A DNA stretch of 23,560 bases. It comes from Rhynchonema sp. JSB1_4. Its lineage: Eukaryota; Nematoda; Chromadorea; Monhysterida; Xyalidae. The number at the start of each line of letters is the position of its first letter. Within the stretch, counting starts at the first letter, position 1. The translations under genes were made by a program, and so were the position numbers. The stretch spans positions 1-23,560 of the forward strand of contig JASAMV010001742.1 of assembly GCA_030248065.1 (NCBI GenBank), read 5' to 3'. This document shows positions 1 through 7,933 of the stretch, one piece after another. The notes below the pieces were generated by a model that worked only from the letters and a program-made list of their open reading frames with translations, was not told the DNA's origin and ran no database searches.

Positions 1-93
1 CAAAGAACACTGCGAAGTAAGCTTGTAACTGGGCGAAAAAGTTGGACACGGGAAAAAACTTGAAAAATTGCTTGCAAGAAGTTTCATCCATAC

Positions 94-1737
94 ACTAGGA
101 AAAAGTGCCGGAGCCATCGCTGAATACCTTGGTTGTGGTGACCACAAGTTGTCACTCGGTTTCTGATGATATAATGGGTCAAACAAGCACCTTGACCTCT
201 GTGCAGTATTTCCGTTAGTTTCTGATAATATAATGGGTAAAAACAAGCGCCCTGGCCTTCATACACTGTTTCACAGAGTTTCTGATGATATAATGGGTAA
301 AAACAAGCCTGTTCGTTCACCTTGACGACAACCAAGGTATACGCCGCGCGCTCGCCGGGGAGTTACCATTGTTTGTGTCATCAACTGCGAGTTAAATGGG
401 TCCGCGTTAATGGCAGGTCAAAATTTCAAGCCTATGCATTTGTATTTGGAACTGAAGTCGAGCTTTCACCGCCGACAAACGTGTGAGCATGCAGCGTCAG
501 GATAAGATCCAGATCCAATGCAAAAATTGACAAAAAAATGTCCGACCTGGCTCTCAATTCAAAACTGAAAAAAAAATTACCTCCATGAACAAGATCGGCG
601 ATCGCCCACGCAACACTAGTCGAACGACTATGGTGCCATCACTGGGTTCTACTGGTTCACAACTCGGACGACTTAATTATTTATCACAAGTTGAACCACT
701 ACGTTCCCCAATTTGTGAGACAAGTTGGACGGCCATATTATTACTTGCTTAGTTAAATCACTTAGTTCTGTAACTTATGTGTGACACTAGTTGCACGCAG
801 GGTTGGGCAAAAAACGTTTTTTTAAAAAAAATTGTTAAACAACGTTTAAAAAACGTTTTTTTAAAACGCCCAGATGACCAAAATATGCCCCCAAAAAATT
901 GGAAAACGCTCATGTTGGGAAGAAAACGTTTTTAAATGAAGTAATTCTATGTGTTCTGAGGCAAAATAAACGGGTTTCAACAATTTTCTAGCGGGTTGCT
1001 AAGATCCCATATCAGACCCGCATCATGGGATCAACTTTGGCCGGGGTCATCACTGAAAGTCAAACTCCGTATATCGACGTATCTCGACAAAGTAAAAATT
1101 GGTCGAAAATTTTTTGAAAGAAATGGGACAAAAATGGATTTTCCTTGATAATCAGGGTACTTTCCCTGAAAAATCAGGGAAAATCAAGGAAATTCAGGAT
1201 TTAAAAAAAACGAAACACTACCCAGGCGTTTTTTTTTAAAAAAAACGTCGTTTTTTTCAAGAAAAAACGCCGTCGTTTTTTTGCCCAACCCTGGTTGCAC
1301 GACTTCACCAGTTGAACTAACGTTCTACAAATTGTGATACTGGTTGGTTGACTAGGTTACTCAGCTGGCGTTAAATATCACTGACCATTTCGAAAAATGT
1401 GTGTTACGACCGGCAACAAAATTGGCTGACCCATTTAACTCGCAGTTGATGACACAAACAATGGTAACTCCCCGGCGAGCGCGCGGCGTATACCTTGGTT
1501 GTCGTCAAAGTGAACGAACAGGCTTGTTTTGACCCATTATATCATCAGAAACTCTGTGAAACAGTGTATGAAGGCCAGGGCGCTTGTTTTTACCCATTAT
1601 ATCATCAGAAACTGACTGAAATACTGCACAGAGGTCAAGGTGCTTGTTTTGACCCATTATATCATCAGAAACCGAGTGACAACTTGTGGTCACCACAACC
1701 AAGGTATACAGCGGTGCCTCCGGCACTTTTTCCTAGT
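94..1737. mobile_element. Foldback-like element with ~310-base terminal inverted repeats
   Basis: The stretch 94-402 is nearly the reverse complement of 1428-1737. Both arms start with ACTAGGAAAAAGTGCCGG read inward and end at GAGTTAAATGGGTC. Each arm contains three tandem copies of a unit of about 60 bases carrying TTTCTGATGATATAATGGGT (starts near 161, 220 and 280 on the left; reverse-complement copies near 1531, 1591 and 1651 on the right). A smaller TACCTTGGTTGT / ACAACCAAGGTATA inverted pair brackets the tandem block. The interior (403-1427) has no credible gene and holds a nested hAT-type element. I see no clear target duplication at the outer ends, so the exact boundaries and superfamily are open; the long arms with internal tandem repeats resemble foldback or MULE-like elements. 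Open frames across the arms are products of the repeat and should not be called as genes. Confidence 0.75.
798..1293. mobile_element. Non-autonomous hAT-like element, CAGGGTTGGGCA family, copy 1
   Basis: The element begins CAGGGTTGGGCAAAAAACG and ends with the reverse complement, CGTTTTTTTGCCCAACCCTG. It is flanked on both sides by the exact 8-base duplication GTTGCACG (790-797 and 1294-1301). CAG...CTG termini with an 8-base target duplication are the signature of hAT elements. The interior is A/T-rich with poly-A/poly-T runs next to the ends and no transposase, so it is a MITE that depends on an enzyme encoded elsewhere. It is nested in the long-arm element 94-1737. Confidence 0.9.
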
Positions 1738-1969
1738 TTTGACCCTTTTGTCGACTCTTGTGAAAACGTAAAATTCGTACGCGCACTCCGGCATCGCGTT
1801 GCGATGCCGTCGAGCCGCGTCGGTTGGTTCACTGCACACAACATAACTATAATAAACAAAAGCAACAGTGAAACCGCACTCGCGAAACAACTGTCAACCA
1901 GCAAATACTAACCACCGGTGGCAATATATTAACAAAAGCACAAGCGAAACAATAGCAGCCGTCCTTTTC
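1738..1969. other. Short non-coding spacer with a perfect hairpin
   Basis: No gene is seen. Positions 1789-1809 form a perfect 9-base stem (CGGCATCGC / GCGATGCCG) with a GTT loop. A loosely repeated motif, AACAAAAGCAMMAGYGAAAC, occurs near 1855 and 1933 just before the satellite starts. No function can be assigned. Confidence 0.5.
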
Positions 1970-3149
1970 GTTCTGACGAAAGGAACAAAAAAACGAAAAA
2001 ACCGACTAGAACGAAAAGCACGATCAGAACGAAAAGAACGAAAAAAACGAAAACACAATTAGAACGAAAAGAATGAAAAAAACGAAAAAACAATTCGAAC
2101 GAAAAGAACGAAAAAACGAAAAAACCGATTAGAACGAAAAGATCGATCAGAACGAAAAGAACGAAAAAAAAACCGAAAAAACCGATTAGAACGAAAAGAA
2201 CGAAAAAACGAAAAAACAATTAGAACGAAAAGAACGAAAAAAACGAAAAAAACCGATTCGAACGACGATCAGAACGAAAAGAACGAAAAAAACGAGAAAA
2301 CTGATTAGAACGAAAAGAACGATCGGAACAAAAAAAACGAAAAAACAATTAGAACGAAAAAAAAACAAAAAAACCGATTAGAACGAGAAAAACGAAAAAA
2401 ACGAAAACACCTATTAGAACGAAAAGAACGATCAGAACGAAAAGAACGAAAAAAAACGAAAAAAAAACAATTAGAACGAAGAGAACGAAAAAAAACGAAA
2501 AAACCGATTCGAACGACGATCAGAACGAAAAGAACAAAAAAAACGAGAAAACCGATCAGAACGAAAAGAACGATCGGAACAAAAAAAAACGAAAAAACAA
2601 TTAGAACGAAATAAACAAAAAAAACAAAAAAACCGATTAGAACGAGAAAAACGAAAAAAACGAAAACACCTACCAGAACGAAAAGAACGATCAGAACGAA
2701 AAGAACGAAAAAAAACGAAAAAAAACAATTAGAACGAAAAGAACGAAAAAAACGAAAAAACCGATTAGAACGAGAACGATCAGAACGAAAAGAACGAAAA
2801 AAACGAAAAAACAATTAGAACGAAAAAAACGAAAAAACCGATTCGAACGAAAAGAACGATCAGAACGAAAAGAACGAAAGAAAAACGAAAAAACCGATTA
2901 GAACGAAAAGAACGAAAAAAACGAAAAAACAATTAGAACGAAAAGAACGAAAAAAACGAAAAAAACCGATTCGAACGAAAAGAACGATCAGAACGAAAAG
3001 AACGAAAAAAACGAAAAAACCGATTAGAACTAAAAGAACGATCAGAACGAAAAGAACGAAAAAAACGAAAAAACAATTAGAACGAAAAGAACGAAAAAAA
3101 CGAAAAAACCGATTAGAACGAAAAGAACGATCAGAACGAAAAAAACGCA
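1970..3149. repeat. Purine-rich GAACGAAAA satellite with a 251-base higher-order period
   Basis: About 1.2 kb is built from short variants of AGAACGAAAAGAACG, AAAAAACG and CCGATTAGAACG, almost without T on the plus strand. A higher-order unit is visible: the rare variant GAACGACGATC occurs at 2260 and again at 2511, exactly 251 bases apart. Other markers (GATCGGAACAAAA and CGAAAACACCT) recur with about the same spacing, so roughly 2218-2468 and 2469-2718 are two copies of one higher-order repeat. Lysine/arginine- or phenylalanine/arginine-rich open frames across the block are translation of the repeat and are not genes. Confidence 0.9.
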
Positions 3150-3153
3150 AACC

Positions 3154-3303
3154 TTTCAAACCCGCAGATAGAATCTTGAAAACATCAACCAAAACCAATT
3201 ACACACGGTCAGAATAATGTCCACAAAAACATTAGTTGTCCGACTAACCACCAAAAAATCAGTGAAACATCACCGGCCGTTTTCTCGCGATAGAAGCGAT
3301 ATT
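3154..3303 (+). repeat. Direct repeat unit, copy 1
   Basis: This unit starts TTTCAAACCCGCAGA, contains CCAATTACACACGGTCA and AATAATGTCCACAAAAACAT, and ends near CGATAGAAGCGATATT. It recurs at 3665-3826. It sits between the A-rich and T-rich arms of the GAACG satellite, so the orientation of the satellite flips across it. No coding capacity is recognised. Confidence 0.85.
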
Positions 3304-3305
3304 TT

Positions 3306-3560
3306 TTCGTTTTTTTCCTTTTTTTTCGTTCTTTTCGTTCTAATCGTTCTTTTCGTTCTAATCGGTTTTTCGTTTTTTTTTCGTTCTGATCGTTCTTTTC
3401 GTTCTAATCGGTTTTCCGTTTTTTCGTTGTTTTCGTTCTGATCGTTCTTTTCGTTCTAATCGGTTTTTCGTTTTTTTCGTTCAGTTCGTTCTTTTCGTTC
3501 TAATCGGTTTTTTCGTTCTTTTCGTTCTAATCGTTTTTTCGTTTTTTTCGTTCTTTTCGA
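3306..3560. repeat. GAACG satellite in inverted orientation (T-rich arm)
   Basis: This block is built of TTTTCGTTCTTTTCGTTCTAATCGG units, the reverse complement of the satellite at 1970-3149. The two arms are separated by the direct repeat copy at 3154-3303. The plus strand is therefore purine-rich on one side and pyrimidine-rich on the other, which would allow long imperfect hairpin pairing. No gene is seen. Confidence 0.88.
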
Positions 3561-3664
3561 CCGCACCAACTTCGCAAACCCAAATTCACACAAAAATTTT
3601 ACCACTTTTTGCGTCACCCAAAATCCCATTTTTTTCAAGTGGACCGATCTAAAATTTTCACCAC

Positions 3665-3826
3665 TTTCAAACCCGCAGACAGACTCTCAAAAACAAGTAA
3701 AACATTGCCCAAAACCAATTACACACGGTCACAATAATGTCCACAAAAACATTAGTTGTCCGACGACTAACCGCCAAAAAATCAGTGAAACATCACCGAC
3801 CTTTTCCTCCCGATAGAAGCAATATT
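3665..3826 (+). repeat. Direct repeat unit, copy 2
   Basis: This is the second copy of the unit at 3154-3303, with small insertions and substitutions (for example CGACGACTAACCGCC against CGACTAACCACC). The offset between copies is about 511 bases and the T-rich satellite arm lies between them. This suggests a larger composite tandem unit of [direct repeat + satellite arm], or an insertion that duplicated the unit. Confidence 0.85.
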
Positions 3827-5178
3827 AATCTATGGGACATAGATCTACGTCGTCTCCCACACTAGACGAATCGAACGATATACGACTTGTCCGGCTTGAT
3901 TCAGGTTCCTTAGCGCAGTTGTCAACTGTCCCACTTTATGTCGCCGCCGAACACACGATTTTTCGGGTGGCTGAAAAGCACCTTTCTACTGGGTGGATCG
4001 AGCTGAAATTTTCAGCGTTTTGTAACGGCTGGACTGCCACGCCAAAACAATCAAAACATCATAAAAACCAATCACACGTCACCGCGCCAGAACCCCCCGT
4101 TTTTAACACACAAGGTGTAGGCAAAAACCACTAAATCCAGCCTGGTGATGTTTCACCTGAACGAAAAAAAATTTTTTTCCAGAAAGACTCATTCCATCGA
4201 ACTGTCCTTCAGATAGACGTACTACAAACACCACAACGTAAAACGGCGATCCTTCGGTCCCCAACCAAGTGATACAAAGGTAACTACCGTTACCTTGTAA
4301 ATGATAAAATGTTGAGAAATGTCCCACGAAAATAATATTTCTAATGCGAACCTTTTCTCGAACATGTTGCGCGAACAAATGAGCCACCCTGTATGCACAG
4401 CAAGCACATCATCTTGCGCTGCTGCGTTGTTCGGTGTCTGTGTTGTGTGGAACCCAGAATACAAGTTCAAGTGCAGCAGCAAGCACTGCACGTTCGTGCA
4501 CATTATCAAATCAGCAGTAGGGTTTGCACCGCAGCATATGACGCAGTGCCTCTAACACTCAGGTGTTAGGCGCGCCAAAATAAGGAATCTCCGGGATTTT
4601 TGAATTGAAGCGATTTTATCTTTTTCATGCCTTATAAAAGTGCGAAAAAGTGCTAATTGTCCAACTCGCCAGACTACCAAATTTTTTTTAGATTGGCACT
4701 TTTTCTGAAATCTAGAATGTTCAAACCCCCTAGAAAAATGAACCCCAGACATGTCCACCCTCCCTATCGTGCGCCAGCCAGGCCTGAACATGAAGATGCG
4801 TGATTTGCATTCATGCGCATGTGGCCAGTCAGGTAGCAGGGATGTTTCAACTCCGCAATAAAACCAAGCCAGCTGTGTGACTGCTTGCACGCGCGTGACA
4901 TTAAAAAATACCAGCCATTGTATTACTAACCCCAAGCACACGTGCTGAATCGACTGTTTTTGGAATCATATGATGCCTACCAAATTTGTCGTTAGGTATA
5001 CACGCAGTATTGTACAGTACCTCCTCTGTGGTGACACAAACGGGACCCGGTCAGTTTTTCACGTCATATCCACGATACAAAATTCATTCATTTAATTATC
5101 ATTTTCAGAATGAACTTGCGCGGTTATTGTGTAGAATGTCTTCTTGTGCCGCACTGCACTACAAGAAGTACACGAAGC
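3827..5178. other. About 1.35 kb with no gene recognised
   Basis: Several short frames exist on both strands, but none shows a recognisable domain, consistent splice sites or composition unlike the surroundings. A short perfect hairpin, AAGGTAAC-TACC-GTTACCTT, lies at about 4277-4296. Part of 3985-4130 loosely resembles the direct repeat unit (CAAAACATCAT, ACCAATCACACG). I see nothing else that I can support. Confidence 0.5.
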
Positions 5179-6018
5179 CAGGGTTGGGCAAAAAAAAAAT
5201 TTTTAAAAAAAAAAAATTTTTTTTTCTAAAAAAAAAAAGGTTTAAAAAAATTTTTTTTTGAAAAAAATTTTTTTTTAAAATTTTCGGGGGAACAAAATGT
5301 TCTAAAACGTCCAAAAATGGCCTTTTTGGGGGTTATTTTTGTCATTTGTTCTCAAGGGTCGAAAAATTTTCTTCACAAAATCACCTTTGGGGCATGTATT
5401 TGGTTTTATTTTTTTTTTTTCCTTCTATGGTCTTTTCAAAAAAATAAAAAAATAAAAAATTAGATTATAAATTAATAAATAAATATGAAGTATTTAAAAT
5501 AGGAATATTTTTTTCGATATTTTCTTTATTGGGAACAACATCAAAGTATCTTACCTAAGATACCCCAAATGATGTTATTATACCTTCCCGTAATGCATGG
5601 GACACAGTGTGCATGTGCCTACAGGGTACTTCGATGTCATACCCCATCGGGTCGGTCATATACGACTGATTCAGCTACCCGACAAGTATTTCTGCAGCTT
5701 ATATTCTCAATTCTGTGTGGTTTATGAGTGAATCTTGCTTATTCGGCCACAAACTGTTGTGTCCGATACCACAGAGCAGCAATCATCGGTTCATATCAAG
5801 CACAGACTGTTGGATCGCACCGAAATGACGTAAACACCCTTGATAAGTGATGCAAACCAAGTCACAAAAGTGACTTGTCAATTAAAGTTGCATTTTTTCG
5901 CGATTTTACGCGTTTTTTAGGCAAATTTGGTAAAATTTCCCCGAATCTCAGACTTTTTAAAAAAAAATTTTTTTTAAAAAAAAAACTTGTTTAAAAAAAA
6001 TTTTTTTTTCCAACCCTG
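5179..6018. mobile_element. Non-autonomous hAT-like element, CAGGGTTGGGCA family, copy 2
   Basis: The left end is CAGGGTTGGGCAAAAAAA and the right end is TTTTTTTTCCAACCCTG. Both sides carry the exact 8-base target duplication CACGAAGC (5171-5178 and 6019-6026). It belongs to the same family as 798-1293 but is longer (840 bases) and has a different interior. Very A/T-rich subterminal blocks (about 5190-5280 and 5955-6010) alternate A and T runs and could fold back. No transposase or other coding sequence is seen inside. Confidence 0.9.
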
Positions 6019-6185
6019 CACGAAGCTATAGAAGTATTCACATGGTAGACGCTGTTTCGTTGGTGTTTGCCATTTAGCCAGCGATCGCAAAAAATAATAA
6101 TAATTATACTGTTTCATAATGTTTCAATTTAACTCAGTGTCAGACGACAGTGCTGTCATGGCCCATACTATTCTCCAAACGCATA

Positions 6186-6374
6186 AAGGCAAACTACGCC
6201 AACACGAGCCCGATTTCGAAGGTGGTGTGTATTCAAAGCGAATAGAAAGAGGAAATCATCATGCTCCACTTTGTATTCTTCAACGTGTACCATTTCCCAA
6301 ATCAGCAGCCACGTGCGAATGTTTCACTATTCTGCCAGCTGCGAAATCGGGCTCGTGTTGGTGTAGTTTGCCTA
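6186..6374. mobile_element. TA-flanked MITE with AAGGCAAACTAC termini
   Basis: The terminal inverted repeats read AAGGCAAACTACGCCAACAC on the left and GTGTTGGTGTAGTTTGCCTA on the right. They continue through CGAGCCCGATTTCG / CGAAATCGGGCTCG, giving about 34 paired bases with a couple of mismatches. The element is bounded by TA on both sides (6184-6185 and 6375-6376), as expected for Tc1/mariner-like insertion. At about 190 bases it is too short to encode a protein. Its right-hand TA is also the left-hand TA of the next MITE. Confidence 0.75.
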
Positions 6375-6376
6375 TA

Positions 6377-6671
6377 AAGGCAGTCTACCGGAGGTTGTCA
6401 CTCAGCCCCCAAATACCGTAACCCAATGCAAGCGAGATCGTTGCGAGACCCATGCTGATCGCTGCTTATCGACACGTGTATTAGCGGCAGCAAGCTGGAA
6501 ATTGTCATCGTGCGCGTCGATCCCCAAAACTTCGAAATGTTGGTTGGTGTTGGCGCTAACACGCAAAACATAGATAAAAAGCAAAATGGTCTCGCCACGA
6601 TCTTTGCAGATCAAAATTACGGTGGGTTACGGTATTCGGGGGCTGAGTGACAACCTCCCGTAGACTGCCTT
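6377..6671. mobile_element. TA-flanked MITE with AAGGCAGTCTAC termini
   Basis: The left end AAGGCAGTCTACCGGAGGTT pairs with the right end AACCTCCCGTAGACTGCCTT. Pairing continues through GTCACTCAGCCCCC...TACCGTAACCC, giving arms of about 47 bases. TA lies on each side (6375-6376 and 6672-6673). Size is 295 bases with no coding capacity. The outer AAGGCA is shared with the element immediately to the left, so the two may be related subfamilies or one insertion may have targeted the end of the other. Confidence 0.8.
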
Positions 6672-6940
6672 TACATGATTCTGGTTTTGCACTGACGAAA
6701 AACTCTGGATTTTGCCAACTTTATTTGCTTTCACTAGTCAGCATCACCATACCCAATCCCAAACTGATCCGGATATGACCATTCCACTTTCAAAACAACA
6801 GCAAACAATGTTATTATTCCTTGATTCAACAACAAGAGCACAAGCGCTCCATTGGCGGACGTGACTTCACAAAACCGATGGCCTCACAAGAAAAAAAACG
6901 TGTGGGATGCTACTTGATGCACTATGCATATACTAGCATC

Positions 6941-7395
6941 CAGTGTAGTTCCTGGGGGGGAGGGGGGGGTCCCCCCCTAAGGTACACTAACCGCCGCGAC
7001 CAAGGTACACTAGTACACTAACCGCCGCGCCAGGTACACTAACCGCCTCAATTTTTGCCTAAAATTGGCATTTTTAGGCCTAAAATGAACTCTTCCGATA
7101 CCCCTTCCCCCGGGGGTTCGCGAGGGAAAAAATGAGTGATTTTTAGGTGTAGGTTACTCTGAAGACAATACTTTTTTGGGAGAAACTTTAAACCTTCCTA
7201 TCCGTAAAGGGACAGAACTGGCGCAGCCAGCTGATTTTCGCGCTTTCGCAAATCTAGTTGACTTTTTCTTGGCAGCTGGCAGTCACTCCCCTCCCCTATC
7301 CCCTCATAAGGAGGTTTACGGATCAGGCAACGCGTGAAAAGTCTCAAAAAGAGGGTAGGTACACTAACCGCCGCGCCGGACCAGGAACTACACTG
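6941..7395 (-). mobile_element. hAT-like MITE, CAGTGTAGTTCCTGG family, copy A (rearranged interior)
   Basis: The ends are CAGTGTAGTTCCTGG and CCAGGAACTACACTG, with an exact 8-base target duplication CTAGCATC at 6933-6940 and 7396-7403. It runs in reverse orientation relative to the copy at 19370-19756. The subterminal motif GTACACTAACCGCC (reverse of GGCGGTTAGTGTAC) appears three times on the left and once on the right. The middle of the family sequence has been replaced by a degraded stretch (about 7157-7360) related to the TA-flanked MITE at 12075-12304, shown by ACAATACTTTTTTGGGAGAAACTTT and TTTACGGATCAGGCAACGCG. No transposase is present. Confidence 0.9.
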
Positions 7396-7548
7396 CTAGC
7401 ATCAGATGAGTTCGGCTGCTGTTTTTTGCATCTGATGGGCTTTGCATCACGAAGCATCACGAAAAAAATGAGAGAAAGAAATTGTTTTGCAAGAGAAAAG
7501 ATACCAACAGAACAGAAACAGATATCGAAAGGCTTGCCGCCATTTGAC

Positions 7549-7658
7549 CAGAGATCAGAAACGGGCCGGGTAAAGTCGGCCCGGCCCGGGCCGGTGGAGG
7601 GCTGCAGGTCGGCCCGGCCCGGTCAGCCAATTTTCAAGGGCCGAAAACTGAAAAAGTC
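7549..7658 (+). repeat. GGCCCGG repeat block A
   Basis: The block starts AGAGATCAGAAACGGGCCGG, continues with GTCGGCCCGGCCCGGGCC and GGAGGGCTGCAGGTCGGCCC, and ends TCAGCCAATTTTCAAGGGCC followed by GAAAACTGAAAAAGTC. It is a shorter version of the block at 12382-12546. The large LINE is inserted directly at its right edge. The repeat type is not recognised; GC content is far above the surroundings. Confidence 0.8.
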
Positions 7659-7933
7659 AAATTCAAATTCAAATTTTATCTGCAAGCTTACGCGAAGACC
7701 TTCACAAGATCCGGAAAAACCCTTAAAATAAAACAGTGTTAATAACAAAGAATGTGAACATGAATGAATAAACGACAATGGAAACGCACCGGTGAGATGA
7801 GACCAACCAAACGAGCCACACTAGCACAACCAACACACAAACAACGGCAAACTCAGCAACGGATGACGAGAACGAGGATACGATTTTAAATATTGATGAT
7901 GATCTGAAAGCAGCAACCCAGTGACTGAGGAGA

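Noticed and set aside
84..1911. Frames with repeated CFYPLYHQKL-like segments at 84-335 and 1495-1911
   Set aside because: They are the two inverted arms of one repeat element with 60-base tandem units; the left copy has lost the pattern by indels and there is no start or domain.
1929..3441. Many K/R/E-rich or F/R-rich open frames in both strands
   Set aside because: They are translations of the short-period GAACGAAAA satellite; stop codons are simply rare in this sequence and frames change with unit variants.
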